In this document: piece by piece, positions 8,913 through 18,760 of the stretch | How positions within the stretch are numbered: the stretch's first letter is position 1 | Layout: every line of letters begins with the position of its first letter | Origin: Capnocytophaga bilenii | GTDB lineage: Bacteria; Bacteroidota; Bacteroidia; Flavobacteriales; Flavobacteriaceae | Assembly (NCBI RefSeq): GCF_017565765.1 | Contig: NZ_JAGDYP010000002.1 | Location: forward strand, 248,001-312,000 | Length of the DNA stretch: 64,000 bases | Direction: 5' to 3' | Program-made: the position numbers and the translations under genes | The notes under the pieces: model-generated | What the model saw: only the letters and a program-made list of their open reading frames with translations | What the model was told of the DNA's origin: nothing | Database searches by the model: none

Positions 8913-9750
8913 ACTTCTTGTCTTTTCGGTAGATAGTTTCAAGAGCGTGTCCACTTCTGTTGCCATAAATGTGCAAGTTGCCATTCTCAAGGTCAAAAAT
9001 CGTATTGCCTACAAAACCATTTTTCTTAGAGCTAACGATAATTTTAGTTTGGTTCTCCGATACTTTATAACTACCTTGGTAAATAGTTTCTTTACAACCT
9101 TCACTGCCAATGTCGTATTGGTAGATAGTAATATCCGTTTCGGTAAATACAATCTTTTCTTTGGTTTTGCATTGTCCGCGTGCAAAGTCTTCATCATAAT
9201 TATACAACCCGTCTATCCACCAGTGGTGTACATACCAAGTGCCAATGAGCTCTTTAGCAGGGTTGTAAGTGTAATCTTTTTGATAGAAGAATGTACTGCT
9301 AACGCTGTCACCATTGGGCAGTGTTGCGGTAAGCACCAGTTGCAGCTGTTTGTCTTTCAGGGTATAGCTGTAAGTTTCGGTTTCGGTGCCTATCAGCTGC
9401 AAGGTATTGGTAGCGGTGATGGCTACGTCAAATATCTCATTGCTGTGCTTGCAAGTGCCTTCGCCTCTGTCAGCACTTTCACCTTCCGAAAGTGCTAAGT
9501 GATAACGTACTTCTCGGGCTTTGCGTCCTTCTAAAAACGTAATTGAGCTATGCCTGCGGCAGTTGCTCAAGTTGCGTTCTTTGCCTTTGTTGTTGCTGTC
9601 GGTAATTTTCATAAGCTGCCAGCGTCCTATCAGCGGGGTGTAAGCATCGGCACCCTCTTTTGGGGGAATTTTCTCTGATGGTGAGTCCTTTTTACAAGCA
9701 CTCACCACCAAAAGAAAACTCAATAATAAAATAAAGTTTTTGTAGTTCAT
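8896..9750 (-). CDS. Two-domain lipocalin-like lipoprotein (left operon)
   Basis: A 284-residue lipoprotein with lipobox VVSAC and KKDS after it. The mature part holds two similar halves, each opening with a lipocalin-like strand: LIGRWQLMKI at about residue 40 and LIGTWYVHHWW at about 168. Each has further beta strands and a Cys pair (NC, CKHS, QCKTKEK, GCKETI). Lipocalin-like domains of this kind are common in Bacteroidota lipoproteins and bind small hydrophobic ligands in characterised relatives; here no ligand can be named. It ends inside the receptor gene (17-bp overlap), which suggests coupled expression with the receptor. The right-arm paralogue is at 19962-20750. Confidence 0.75.
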   Translation of the reverse strand: MNYKNFILLLSFLLVVSACKKDSPSEKIPPKEGADAYTPLIGRWQLMKITDSNNKGKERNLSNCRRHSSITFLEGRKAREVRYHLALSEGESADRGEGTCKHSNEIFDVAITATNTLQLIGTETETYSYTLKDKQLQLVLTATLPNGDSVSSTFFYQKDYTYNPAKELIGTWYVHHWWIDGLYNYDEDFARGQCKTKEKIVFTETDITIYQYDIGSEGCKETIYQGSYKVSENQTKIIVSSKKNGFVGNTIFDLENGNLHIYGNRSGHALETIYRKDKKYEDYF

Positions 9751-9758
9751 TTCTGTAG

Positions 9759-11036
9759 TTAATTTACAATAATTTCCACTGCCAAACGTTTGCCCGAGAA
9801 GGTATCGGTAATGATAACCTCTTCGTTACCTCTTTGTAAGCCTTTCACCACCAGCTCGCTTTTAGTAGCGTTATAGGTAATTTGCGCAAATTGGGTAGCT
9901 GCTATTTGGTAGTTACCATTGCCTGTTACGGCTATCGTTTTGGTTTCGCCTACCGATAGGCGTAACACATTAGGCGTAAGAGTAAAAGGAGTTACCACCC
10001 GCACGTTTAGTGTTTTTTGGGTTTGGCTTATCTCATCTATAAAAGTAAGAGTAGTAGCCCCTTTTTCTCGCCCGTATAAGCGAAAACGAGCCTTGTTGTT
10101 TTGCTCTTGAGCGTAAGCTACTATCACCTTGCTTTCTTCGCTTTGTACTATTTTGTAATCACCATTGCCACTCTCTACACTGAAGTCTACAAATTCACCC
10201 TCGTTTATCATAAATTCTGTTTGGCTAAGGGTTAGCGGCTTAAACCCTAAGTGTCTGTTGATTTTTGCCGCAAAGTAGTGCCATTCCTTTTTGTCTCGGT
10301 AGTCTTGTGTAGCTTCTTTCGGCACTATAATATCCGTAAGTGAGGGCGGAAAAGGCGATATAAAGCCTGCACCTCTTTCTCCTAATCTCAGTTTAGGCGG
10401 AAAAGTGCCGTAAAGTGTGATTTTTACCAAACCAGAATCTTCAAAAGCCGCCGTACTAATGTCGCTCACGTTCTTGGGTATTTCTATCTCTTTTAAATTT
10501 ACACAGCCTGCAAAAGCTTGTTTTTCTATAGAGAAGAAATTTTCGGGCAGCTCAATCTTGTTGATACCGCTATCGGCAAAAGCCAATATCCCAATAGTCG
10601 TGATATAAGGCGACAGCTTTACGTAGGTGAGCTTGCTGCAATCCTGAAAGGTACCTCGTTCAATTTTGGTAATATGCTCGTTGTTGCTCATTACAAAATC
10701 ACTCAGGTTACTGCACTTGTAGAACGCAAATTCCCCTATATGCTCAATCTTGTCAGTTAGCTTTACCTGCGTAAGTGCCGTGCAGCCCGAAAAAGTGTTA
10801 GCTGCAATGTGGGTAATGTTGCGCAACACAGGGTCGGTGGTAAAATCTATTGTACTGAGGCTATTGTCGTTCCACTTCAGCAACGTTTTTTTGTCCTCAC
10901 TTAGCTTATAAGCTGTTGCAGGAATACCCTTTTCGGTAGGCTTTATAGGCGTTTCCTCTTTAGGTTTTTCCTTTTGGCAATTGGTAAAAAAGAAGCTGGT
11001 TATTACAATGGTTGAACACAAAATGATTTTTCTCAT
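9759..11036 (-). CDS. BspA-like LRR lipoprotein with C-terminal Ig-like repeats (left operon only)
   Basis: A 425-residue lipoprotein (lipobox-like FFFTNC, then QKEKPKEE). The shared module YKLSEDKKTLLKWNDNSL lies near residues 42-60. LRR_5 repeats follow (about 65-235, for example HIGEFAFYKCSNLSDFVM), then an end-cap PKEATQDYRDKKEW. Two related beta-rich repeats close the protein (about 250-345 and 346-425); each starts with a LTLSQ/FTLTP-type strand and contains GNGDYKI or GNGNYQI, resembling bacterial Ig-like domains. Neither the extra gene nor the Ig-like part has a counterpart in the right operon. Its N-terminal module is closest to the solitary LRR lipoprotein at 4622. Probably a surface-exposed binding protein. 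Confidence 0.82.
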   Translation of the reverse strand: MRKIILCSTIVITSFFFTNCQKEKPKEETPIKPTEKGIPATAYKLSEDKKTLLKWNDNSLSTIDFTTDPVLRNITHIAANTFSGCTALTQVKLTDKIEHIGEFAFYKCSNLSDFVMSNNEHITKIERGTFQDCSKLTYVKLSPYITTIGILAFADSGINKIELPENFFSIEKQAFAGCVNLKEIEIPKNVSDISTAAFEDSGLVKITLYGTFPPKLRLGERGAGFISPFPPSLTDIIVPKEATQDYRDKKEWHYFAAKINRHLGFKPLTLSQTEFMINEGEFVDFSVESGNGDYKIVQSEESKVIVAYAQEQNNKARFRLYGREKGATTLTFIDEISQTQKTLNVRVVTPFTLTPNVLRLSVGETKTIAVTGNGNYQIAATQFAQITYNATKSELVVKGLQRGNEEVIITDTFSGKRLAVEIIVN

Positions 11037-11053
11037 TATATTTAGAATTGTTT

Positions 11054-12271
11054 TTAGTTTTTTGCTTTAGCCGATAGTGGTTTGTATTTTATATTGCTAT
11101 CCTCATTTTCCACCAATCCCCAATTTTCATCTTTCTTGTAAGTTTCTACAAGTTCATCGGGCACGTAAATAAAGTGCAAGTTTTCAAAATCATCTATCGT
11201 TACCACATCCCAGCGGGGGAGGGTCTTGCTGGGTAGTACCAAGTAATCTACATTGCTACAACCCGCAAAAGCATCTCTTCCTATAGCCTTTACGCTAGCG
11301 GGTATTTCTAAATGAGTGATTTCGCTACAATTGTCAAAAGCCATAGCACCTATTACCTCCAGACCCTCTTGCAAAGTAACCTCCACTAAATTTTCATTGT
11401 TAGCAAAAGCCGCTTCGCCAATGTGTTTCACGCTGTGAGGGATTTTTAAGCGCTCTAAAGGTAAGTTAGAGAAGGCAAACTTGTCAATCTTCTCAATACC
11501 CTCGCTAAGATTCACACTTTTAAGTTTTTTACAGTACAAGAAACAGTTTTCGGGTACTATTTTCAGTCTACTGGGTAGTGTGGCACTTTCCAAGAAAGCC
11601 ATTTCACCAAAAGCGTTAGTGCCAATACTGCTCACCTTGTCCGAGAGGATAATCGTAGTAAGCGCATAAGGCAGCGTTGCATCCTCACTTTCGCCGTATG
11701 AAAAGCGGAAAGCCTCATCACCTATGTGTTCTACATTGGCAAGTTTAGGGTCAGAGCGCATATCCAAGTGCAAGGTGCGGAAGTTCGTCCAAGCAAGGAG
11801 TGTTTTGCCGTCTTTGCTCAAGCGGTAGTTAGGCAACTGCTGAGGTTGTCCCCCCGATTTGTCCCCCATTTCATAACCTGTCCCCCAGCCTTCAGCCGTT
11901 TTAGGCCCATATAGTTTAGAATGATTAGGGTTGCTGCTGTTTAGTTGCAAATACAAGTCGCCAATATTTCCTTTATCAGCGGCAGGACGCGTAGTGCCCG
12001 AATAAATAGTATTGCCTACCGAATTGGGTTCTACTAAAGCAATAGGATTGTTGCCCCAGCCCGTATCTGTTTTAGGACCGTAGAGTTTTCCCGATAGTTT
12101 GTCTAAGTAATAATCACCCTTGCCTCCCACATCGGCAGCAGGAGCTCCATTGCCAGGGATAATCATACTTCCTTTATTTACAGTAACGCGTTCTATAGCC
12201 TCTTTGCTACAACTGCTGCTAAGAGTCGCTGTAAGTACGCAACTCATAGCTATAAAAAGTAGATGTTTCAT
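11054..12271 (-). CDS. BspA-like LRR lipoprotein with two GDYY-YGPKT modules (left operon, gene B)
   Basis: A 405-residue lipoprotein (lipobox TLSSSC, then SKEAIERVTV). Two short modules follow the Cys: GDYYLDKLSGKLYGPKT (about 52-68) and GDLYLQ...LYGPKTAEGWG (about 103-130). They look like the 'uninterpreted trailer' motif that often follows collagen-like or stalk sequences in surface proteins. Next comes YRLSKDGKTLLAW, the linker shared by the whole family, and then about six LRR_5 repeats (for example HIGEAAFANNENLVEVTL). It ends with VDYLVLPSKTLP and a capping strand. Its closest relative in the window is 18761-19951, in the same operon position on the right arm. Confidence 0.83.
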   Translation of the reverse strand: MKHLLFIAMSCVLTATLSSSCSKEAIERVTVNKGSMIIPGNGAPAADVGGKGDYYLDKLSGKLYGPKTDTGWGNNPIALVEPNSVGNTIYSGTTRPAADKGNIGDLYLQLNSSNPNHSKLYGPKTAEGWGTGYEMGDKSGGQPQQLPNYRLSKDGKTLLAWTNFRTLHLDMRSDPKLANVEHIGDEAFRFSYGESEDATLPYALTTIILSDKVSSIGTNAFGEMAFLESATLPSRLKIVPENCFLYCKKLKSVNLSEGIEKIDKFAFSNLPLERLKIPHSVKHIGEAAFANNENLVEVTLQEGLEVIGAMAFDNCSEITHLEIPASVKAIGRDAFAGCSNVDYLVLPSKTLPRWDVVTIDDFENLHFIYVPDELVETYKKDENWGLVENEDSNIKYKPLSAKAKN

Positions 12272-12286
12272 AACAAAAAAGGTTTA

Positions 12287-13456
12287 TTAATGAATAGCTT
12301 TAATTAAATTTTTGATGTCCGAGCCCGAAAAATGGTTTATATACTCATCTAAATACTCAGTAGGCACTAATATTTCGCTCAATGAACCAGCTTCGCGAAA
12401 AGCATCTTCAGCAATACCAGTTTCGGGATATGCCCCCAAGAAAGTAACCTTTTTTACCCCCGAACCCTTAAATACTGCACTGCCTAAGGCTTTCAAGCTG
12501 CGTGGCAATACTACCGATTGTAAAGCGGTACATTCTTCAAACACGTTTTGATGTATGTTTTCTAACCCTTCGCCTATTTGCACATCAGTAAGCGATTTGC
12601 ACTTTTCAAAGGCAGCAAATTTTATACTTTTACAGCTACCTGGTATTTTTACGGTAGTGAGCCCAGAGCAGTTGTGAAAAGCCTTTTGCTCTATCACTTC
12701 CAATCGGTTAGGCAAGTTTAGTGTAGTTAGGTACCAGCAGTTTTCAAAAGCTGTTTCGTCTATCTCGCTGAGGTTTTCGTTAAACACTACTTCCTCTAAG
12801 TAATAACATTTTTTGAAAGCCGAAGCCCCTATAGTGTTAAGCTGAGCCCCAAAAATCACCTTTTGTATTGCTTTATTTCCCGCAAAAGCAGCCACTTCTA
12901 TTTTTTCTACCAAGTTGAGAGGTGTTTTGCTCATATCAATAATTTGCGATTTGTAGTTTATCCAAGCAAGGAGCGTTTTGCCGTCATTATCCAAGCGATA
13001 GTTAGGCAGTGAAGCATCAGGGTCAGTATTAGTACCCTCGTTCGGAGCACCACCTATGAGGATACCGTTACCCCAAAGATTACGCGTGCGAGGCCCGTAC
13101 AATTTGCGGTTTGCAACGTCTATATACCAATCGCCCTCTTTGTATTTAGGGTCAGTATTGCTGGGAGCACCACTTCCCGAATATATTTTTGCATTCCCCA
13201 CATTATCCTGTTTGCCAAAACGCCAAGGAGTACCCCAACCGCCGTTTTCAGTTTTAGGACCGTAAATTTCAGCAGTAGTTTCGTTGATATAGTAGTCGCC
13301 AATTTTCCCGTCAGAGTTTTGAGGCGGCACATTACGGCGGATAATGTCCGTACCATTTTGAATTTCTTCCCGTTCTTCTACAGGCGTTTTGCTACATTCC
13401 ACAAAGGTAGCAGCGCAAAACAATGCTGTTGCAGCACAAATAATTAACTTTTTCAT
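12287..13456 (-). CDS. BspA-like LRR lipoprotein with two GDYY-YGPKT modules (left operon, gene A)
   Basis: The start at 13456 (MKKLIICAATALFCAATF) is chosen because it gives a proper signal peptide; an upstream in-frame start at 13543 adds 29 basic residues that look untranslated. The 389-residue lipoprotein has Cys in FVECSKT. Two modules follow, GDYYINETTAEIYGPKT and GDWYIDVANRKLYGPRT, then YRLDNDGKTLLAW and LRR_5 repeats such as TIGASAFKKCYYLEEVVF. It is the first gene of the left operon, whose promoter lies about 325 bp upstream, giving a long leader. Its orthologous-position paralogue is 17583-18737, with which it shares the EERxEIQxG/DIxR segment after the Cys. Confidence 0.83.
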   Translation of the reverse strand: MKKLIICAATALFCAATFVECSKTPVEEREEIQNGTDIIRRNVPPQNSDGKIGDYYINETTAEIYGPKTENGGWGTPWRFGKQDNVGNAKIYSGSGAPSNTDPKYKEGDWYIDVANRKLYGPRTRNLWGNGILIGGAPNEGTNTDPDASLPNYRLDNDGKTLLAWINYKSQIIDMSKTPLNLVEKIEVAAFAGNKAIQKVIFGAQLNTIGASAFKKCYYLEEVVFNENLSEIDETAFENCWYLTTLNLPNRLEVIEQKAFHNCSGLTTVKIPGSCKSIKFAAFEKCKSLTDVQIGEGLENIHQNVFEECTALQSVVLPRSLKALGSAVFKGSGVKKVTFLGAYPETGIAEDAFREAGSLSEILVPTEYLDEYINHFSGSDIKNLIKAIH

Positions 13457-13507
13457 TGTATAATGGTTTTTAATGTTTTTATATGTTTTATTATGTTTTT
13501 TGATATT

Positions 13508-13760
13508 TTTCACCGCTGGCGCAAGCTTGCAGCTTCTGCCCAATTCAAAATTCAGAATTCAAAATTCAAAATTCTTTAAGAGTTTGCCAAAGTTTTTTCT
13601 CTCCTCCACTTTTTTAGAGTATCACTTTCACCACTCTCAGCGAACCTTCACCGAACCTTCAGCGAAGGATGAGCGAAAGATACACCGCTGGCGCAAGCTT
13701 GCAGCTTATGCCCAATTCAAAATTCAAAATTCAAAATTCAAAATTCTTCTCAGCGAAGGA
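13508..13760. repeat. Duplicated blocks and short tandem repeats
   Basis: A block of about 50 bp containing CACCGCTGGCGCAAGCTTGC, a CAGCTT-TGCCC segment and a run of (AATTCAAA)n occurs twice in direct orientation, at 13511-13572 and 13683-13746. Between the copies are irregular repeats built on CAGCGAAC/CCTTC and CAGCGAAGGAT. They are related to the 11-mer array at 49672-49862. The whole lies in the long leader of the left operon. Confidence 0.75.
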
Positions 13761-13780
13761 TAACCCCTCTAAAAACGCTG

Positions 13781-13811
13781 CAAAAGTACTGATTATTTTT
13801 ATTAACACCAA
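13781..13811 (-). promoter_or_regulatory. Promoter of the left LRR-TonB-HmuY operon
   Basis: On the minus strand there is a TActTTTG box (plus-strand CAAAAGTA at 13781-13788) and a TTG element (CAA at 13809-13811), 20 bp apart, matching the Bacteroidota consensus. It would give a leader of about 320 nt. Confidence 0.55.
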
Positions 13812-13980
13812 ATAAAACTGAATTATTTTTACTATTGTTTTCTTATCGCTTCGCTAATAATATCAAAAAAGTTAAAATTATATATAAAATTTAAGAATTT
13901 CAAATGTTAAAATTTAAACTTTAAATTCTTGAATTATTGACATTTAACAAATTTATCAATTAAAATATTTTGATTAAAAT

Positions 13981-14010
13981 TTGTCATTCCAAAAAAATGT
14001 AATAGATTTG
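13981..14010 (+). promoter_or_regulatory. Promoter of metalloprotease gene 1
   Basis: TTG at 13981-13983 and TAgaTTTG at 14003-14010 are exactly 19 bp apart, the optimal Bacteroidota arrangement. The ATG follows at 14051. Confidence 0.65.
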
Positions 14011-14050
14011 CAGCAATTTTATAATAATTCTAATTTACAACTAAACAAAT

Positions 14051-17000
14051 ATGACCTATAAAATCTATCAGTACTGTTGTTGGTTGTTATGCCTTACTAC
14101 CACAATAGGATATACGCAAAGCTATTGGAATGAGGATGTTAGCACTCAAAGAGCCAATGCTAATATTTCTTCTCCTTACAAATATTACACCCTCAACAAA
14201 GAAGATTTTGCAAAAGCACTTCACAGTACCACCTCTCGGGCTTATAATCAGTACACTATAATTACCCTTCCTGATGGTAACGGAAATTTGGAAAAATTTA
14301 ACGTAAAGCCTTCAAGCGTATTATCGCCCGAATTGGCATTGCGTTACCCCGATATAGAAACCTACCAAGGCTATGCGGTAGACAATCCCGAAAAGGCTGT
14401 AAACTTCACCTTTTCACCCGCAGGGCTGTCGGTAATATTTACCGAAGGATTTCATTATGCCTTTGTGCAGCCCACTGATAAAAAAGGCTTACACCACAAA
14501 GCCTATGTCCGCCAAATAGCAGTACCTCCTATGTACTTTGGTTGTCATATCCCAGCGCAAGCTGTTCAAGACGCCTTGCGCCGAGAGCAAACCGACTCAC
14601 AAGCTCATTTCACCCAGCGCAACAATTTCCAATCGCAAAGTGTAGCTCGCACTATCAAAATAGCTGTAGTAGCCACCTATGAATATGTAAAATATTTCGG
14701 AGGCGATAAACGTGTAGCTTTGGCTCAAATAGTCTCTACCGTTCAGCGTGCTAGCCAAGTGTATAAAACACAAATGGGAATTGATTTTCAATTGGTATCG
14801 GGCGAAGAAACAATCCTAAGCAAAAAGTCAGAAAGTGCCATTTCCGATTTAGTAGAAAAAGCATCTTTAGGCTCAAATGATTGGACTGGTGCCCCTATAC
14901 AAAAAATATTAGACGAAAAAGTAGGCAACTCACGCTACGATGTAGGGCACTTATTCCACGACACTTACAACCCCAATGGCAATGCAGGTTGTATAGGCTG
15001 TGTGTGTGATGACAACAATAAAGGCAAAGGTTTTTCAGCAGGCAACTTCAAAGCTTTTGAAGATTTAGATAGGTTCGATGTTGATTTCTTCTGTCACGAA
15101 TTAGGACACCAAATGGGGGCAACCCACTCGTTCAACCTTTCTCGCCCTTATGAAGGATATGGAACACAAATAGAGCCCGGCAGCGGCACTACCATTATGG
15201 GTTATGCAGGTATCACAGGGGCAAATGATGTACAACCCCGCACCGATGCTTATTTCAACCACCTCAATGTAAAACAAATAGTAGATTATATCAAAAAACA
15301 AAGCTGCCCACGTTCCGAAAACTTTGAAAATAAAGCCCCTCAAATAGATAGTTTGCTGCCTTATACAATCCCTAAAGGAACTGCCTATGTACTACGAGGG
15401 CACGCTACCGATGCCGATAACGATCCCCTATATTACTCTTGGGAACAGAGCGACAACTCTAGTGCCATTAGTGCTGATAGATTTTCACCCAATAACAGTT
15501 CAGGCCCTATGGCACGCTCACTACCCCCTAATCCTTCACCCGAACGCTATATACCACGCTTATCACGCATCTTGCAAAATCAGCTTACTGAGCGCGCTCC
15601 CAACCGCAATAGCGAATGGGAAACGGTGAGTAACGTAAGCCGTAACCTCAATTGGAGCTTAATGGTAATAGATAGAAAAATGACCGCCCGCAATAGGCGC
15701 TCTGGCGATAATACCTTAGGTACTACCAGCTTTGCCAATATGAAAATAAAAGTAGTAAGTACCGCAGGCCCCTTCGAGGTAAGCTCTCATAGCCAAAAAA
15801 GCTATTGGTTCTACGGCACTACCCAAACCATTACTTGGCAAGTAGCCAATACCGACAAAGAGCCCGTAAATACTCAAAAAGTAACAATACTCTTTGCCCC
15901 CAATGGCAGCGTTTTCTCTATCACAATAGCCGCTCATATCCCTAATAATGGAGTCTATACTTTTACCGTTACCGATACCTATAGCGCCACCGCAGGACGT
16001 TATATGATTACTGCCGATGACAATATCTATTTAGCCGTCAATAAAGGAATAGTAGTAGTTAAAGAAAACGGCGATATAGACGGCGACGGCATACCCGATA
16101 ACCGCGATAATTGCGTAGAAACTGCCAATCCCAACCAACAAGACACCGATAATGACGGCATTGGCGATGTATGCGATGACGATTTAGACGGCGATGGCGT
16201 GCCCAACAACCGAGACAACTGCCGCAATACGCCTAATCCTAACCAAATAGACACCGATAATGACGGCATTGGCGATGTATGCGATGACGACCGCGATGGT
16301 GACGGTGTCCCTAACGACCGCGATAACTGCCCCAATAAACCAAACCCCGACCAAAATCCTGCTATCTGTAGTGGCGACCAAGACCAAGACGGTATCTTAG
16401 ACGATGACGATAACTGCCCCGCAACACCCAACCCCGACCAAAAAGATACCGATAGCGACGGCATTGGCGATGTGTGTGATGACGACCGCGATGGCGATGG
16501 TATCCCTAACGACCGCGATAACTGCCCCGACATCTCCAACCCCGACCAAACAGATACTGACGGTGACGGCATTGGCGATGCCTGCGACCCCGATGCCGAT
16601 GATGATGGTATTCCCAACGAACAGGATAATTGCCCTTATATACCCAACCCAACTCAAACAGATACCGATAAAGACGGTATTGGCGATGCTTGTGATGACG
16701 ACCTCGACGGCGATGGAATTCCTAATAATACCGACAATTGCCCCTCAACACCCAACCCCGACCAAAAAGATACTGATAAAGATGGTATTGGCGATGCCTG
16801 CGACCCCGACCTTGACGGTGATGGTATCCCAAACGAATATGATGAAGAACAAGATACCGTCCTAATACCCAACGCTTTTACCCCCAACGATGACGGTATT
16901 AACGATAAATTCTTTATACATAGACTTACCGCTTATCCCGAAAATAACCTGAAAATATACACTACCGAAGGAACGCTTATTTATGAAGCTCACAATTACA

Positions 17001-17122
17001 AAAGCCAGTGGAAAGGAATTGGTAGCAATGGGCAACGAGTACCCCGTGGGTACTATTACTACAAGCTCACCCTGAAAAAAATAAATGAAACCAAAGAAGG
17101 CTGGTTGTATATTAATTATTAA
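14051..17122 (+). CDS. Secreted metzincin metalloprotease with TSP3 repeats and T9SS type B sorting domain (copy 1)
   Basis: A 1023-residue protein with an N-terminal signal peptide (cleaved near YTQSYW). After a prodomain-like region comes a reprolysin-type catalytic domain (about 195-425). Its zinc motif [11 protein letters not shown] is at residues 349-359 and its Met-turn TIMGYAG follows. A Cys-rich loop (GCIGCVCDD) precedes the zinc site. A beta-sandwich region (about 430-670) leads to seven thrombospondin type-3-like calcium repeats (about 675-930, each DxDxDGxxDxxDNC). The end ([20 protein letters not shown] to [11 protein letters not shown]) is a gliding-motility-type CTD, the type B signal for T9SS export. 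It probably cleaves extracellular or host proteins. A terminator separates it from the right operon. It is paralogous to 24193-27279. Confidence 0.9.
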   Translation: MTYKIYQYCCWLLCLTTTIGYTQSYWNEDVSTQRANANISSPYKYYTLNKEDFAKALHSTTSRAYNQYTIITLPDGNGNLEKFNVKPSSVLSPELALRYPDIETYQGYAVDNPEKAVNFTFSPAGLSVIFTEGFHYAFVQPTDKKGLHHKAYVRQIAVPPMYFGCHIPAQAVQDALRREQTDSQAHFTQRNNFQSQSVARTIKIAVVATYEYVKYFGGDKRVALAQIVSTVQRASQVYKTQMGIDFQLVSGEETILSKKSESAISDLVEKASLGSNDWTGAPIQKILDEKVGNSRYDVGHLFHDTYNPNGNAGCIGCVCDDNNKGKGFSAGNFKAFEDLDRFDVDFFCHELGHQMGATHSFNLSRPYEGYGTQIEPGSGTTIMGYAGITGANDVQPRTDAYFNHLNVKQIVDYIKKQSCPRSENFENKAPQIDSLLPYTIPKGTAYVLRGHATDADNDPLYYSWEQSDNSSAISADRFSPNNSSGPMARSLPPNPSPERYIPRLSRILQNQLTERAPNRNSEWETVSNVSRNLNWSLMVIDRKMTARNRRSGDNTLGTTSFANMKIKVVSTAGPFEVSSHSQKSYWFYGTTQTITWQVANTDKEPVNTQKVTILFAPNGSVFSITIAAHIPNNGVYTFTVTDTYSATAGRYMITADDNIYLAVNKGIVVVKENGDIDGDGIPDNRDNCVETANPNQQDTDNDGIGDVCDDDLDGDGVPNNRDNCRNTPNPNQIDTDNDGIGDVCDDDRDGDGVPNDRDNCPNKPNPDQNPAICSGDQDQDGILDDDDNCPATPNPDQKDTDSDGIGDVCDDDRDGDGIPNDRDNCPDISNPDQTDTDGDGIGDACDPDADDDGIPNEQDNCPYIPNPTQTDTDKDGIGDACDDDLDGDGIPNNTDNCPSTPNPDQKDTDKDGIGDACDPDLDGDGIPNEYDEEQDTVLIPNAFTPNDDGINDKFFIHRLTAYPENNLKIYTTEGTLIYEAHNYKSQWKGIGSNGQRVPRGYYYYKLTLKKINETKEGWLYINY

Positions 17123-17210
17123 AAATAAACATTACTCTTTAGCTGTTAATCCTTAGCCTATATAGCTCGCTTCTGACGGCTAATGATTAAAGACTGACGA
17201 CTAAAAATAG

Positions 17211-17255
17211 ATTATTCGCAATAAAACTATGTTTTTGTTGCGAATAATTTATTTT
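17211..17255 (+). terminator. Rho-independent terminator after metalloprotease 1
   Basis: A perfect 11-bp stem, ATTATTCGCAA (17211-17221) with TTGCGAATAAT (17238-17248), has a 16-base loop and is followed by TTATTTTTAT. It lies about 90 bp after the protease stop. Confidence 0.8.
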
Positions 17256-17414
17256 TATACCCCAAACCTTTATTGTTACTTCTTGTAAAAAGATACCCCG
17301 CATAAGAAGGTGAGGTAGTCAGGTGAAAAATAGCTTATTTTTTAGTGCTAAAATTCATAGTTGATTATCAATGTTTTAACATCTTATTAAACAATACCAT
17401 TCTAAATAACAGTT

Positions 17415-17443
17415 TTCTGATAAAAAAAGTGTTAATATATTTG
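17415..17443 (+). promoter_or_regulatory. Candidate promoter of the right LRR-TonB-HmuY operon
   Basis: TAtaTTTG at 17436-17443 matches the -7 box. The -33 position has TTC instead of TTG at 17415-17417. It is the best candidate between the terminator and the first gene. Confidence 0.4.
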
Positions 17444-17582
17444 TACTGTAATTAGCACCAGCTTAATTTTGTTCAATATAAATAATAATAACTATTTATA
17501 CTAATTATACTGTTTGTAATGTTTTTGCTAAAACATTGCAAAAAAAATAATTTTAAAACTCAATAATATTTATCGGTTCAAA

Positions 17583-18737
17583 ATGAAAAGATTATTAATC
17601 GGTGCAGCTATTTGCTGCACACTCACGGCAACAGTAACAAGTTGCAAAAAACAAACAATTGAAGAGCGTACCGAAGTACAAGAAGGCTCTGATATCCGCC
17701 GCGGACAAGTACCCCCAAGTAATGATGAAGGTAAGGTAGGCGACTACTATATCAACGAAACTACTTATGAAATATACGGGCCTAAAACGGCTCAAGGGTG
17801 GGGAGTAGCTGTCAAATTTGGTAGTGCTCACAATGAAAGTTCCAAAATACGCTCTGGTGCTGGTGCTCCTTCACCCAACGAAGGCTACGAAGGCGATTGG
17901 TATATAGACCTTGAAAACAAAGTACTCTACGGGCCTAAAACTTCCAACCAATGGGGAACAGGTATCTCTTTAGGCAAAAATACCAACAATGGCACAAACC
18001 AAACCCCCGATAGCGAATTGCCTAACTACCGCCTCAGCAGCGACCGCACTATACTTCTTTATTGGTCAAATCCTAAAACTCAAGTGTTGGATATGAACCA
18101 AATTGCTGAACTTGCCAATGTAGAAACAATAGCCGAAGGTGCTTTTGCCCGAAAACGCGCCTTGAAAAAAGTAACAATAGGTAATAATGTTACTAAATTT
18201 GAAGGTGCTGTATTTGAAGGCGATTTATACCTTGAAGAAATTGTCTTTGGCACACAAGGCAAATTACGAGCTATAGATGTAGATGCTTTTGCGCGTTGCT
18301 ATTCATTGAAAAAAGTTACCTTGCCCAACGGATTACAACAATTAGGATACAATGCCTTTGCAGAATGTATAGGCTTGAAAGAGGTAACTGTACCAAGCTC
18401 TTGCGAGGCTATTTTGGGCTTGGCTTTTGAAAAATGTACTGCACTTACCCAAGTAACCCTTAACGAAGGATTACAACAAATACAAGAAGGCGTATTCAAA
18501 GGTTGTACTGCTTTGCAAAAAGTAGTATTCCCTGCTTCACTTACCTTAATGGGTGATAATCCTTTTGAAGACTCTAGCGTAACCGAAATTACTTTCAAAG
18601 GTGATGTGCCTCAAATGAATGGTCAATTTATCCCTGTGAATATTACCAAAATATACGTATTACCGGCTTACCTAAATAATTATAAGAACTCTCCTCACTT
18701 TGCCGAAATCAAAGATATGATTGAGCCTTTAAACTAA
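17583..18737 (+). CDS. BspA-like LRR lipoprotein with two GDYY-YGPKT modules (right operon, gene A')
   Basis: A 384-residue lipoprotein (signal peptide ending ATVTSC, then KKQTIEERTEVQEG). The modules GDYYINETTYEIYGPKT (about 56-72) and GDWYIDLENKVLYGPKT (about 105-121) are followed by YRLSSDRTILLYW and LRR_5 repeats such as QLGYNAFAECIGLKEVTV, ending with VLPAYLNNYKNSPHF. It corresponds in position and sequence to 12287-13456 on the left arm. Surface location is inferred from the lipobox and the Lys-rich residues after it. It is first in the right operon, with 23 bp to the next gene. Confidence 0.83.
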   Translation: MKRLLIGAAICCTLTATVTSCKKQTIEERTEVQEGSDIRRGQVPPSNDEGKVGDYYINETTYEIYGPKTAQGWGVAVKFGSAHNESSKIRSGAGAPSPNEGYEGDWYIDLENKVLYGPKTSNQWGTGISLGKNTNNGTNQTPDSELPNYRLSSDRTILLYWSNPKTQVLDMNQIAELANVETIAEGAFARKRALKKVTIGNNVTKFEGAVFEGDLYLEEIVFGTQGKLRAIDVDAFARCYSLKKVTLPNGLQQLGYNAFAECIGLKEVTVPSSCEAILGLAFEKCTALTQVTLNEGLQQIQEGVFKGCTALQKVVFPASLTLMGDNPFEDSSVTEITFKGDVPQMNGQFIPVNITKIYVLPAYLNNYKNSPHFAEIKDMIEPLN

Positions 18738-18760
18738 GTAAATCACCCTAAAAAAATCAG

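Larger units (their letters stand above)
13457..14050. other. Divergent intergenic region of the surface cluster
   Basis: This 594-bp spacer separates the left operon from the first metalloprotease gene. It holds a minus-strand promoter (13781-13811), a plus-strand promoter (13981-14010) and, inside the left leader, duplicated blocks and short repeats (13508-13760). The part from 13800 to 14000 is extremely AT-rich. No ORF of protein quality was seen. Confidence 0.8.
17123..17582. other. Intergenic region upstream of the right operon
   Basis: This 460-bp spacer holds a terminator (17211-17255) after the protease gene and a candidate promoter (17415-17443), followed by an AT-rich leader of about 135 bp to the ATG at 17583. 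No coding frame of quality was found. Confidence 0.7.

Noticed and set aside
16027-16657. Long Ser/Pro-rich and Val/Ile-rich frames opposite the TSP3 repeats of protease 1 (also at 26145-27117)
   Set aside because: They are mirror frames of the regular DxDxDG codons in a clearly coding plus-strand gene, without a start context or family features.
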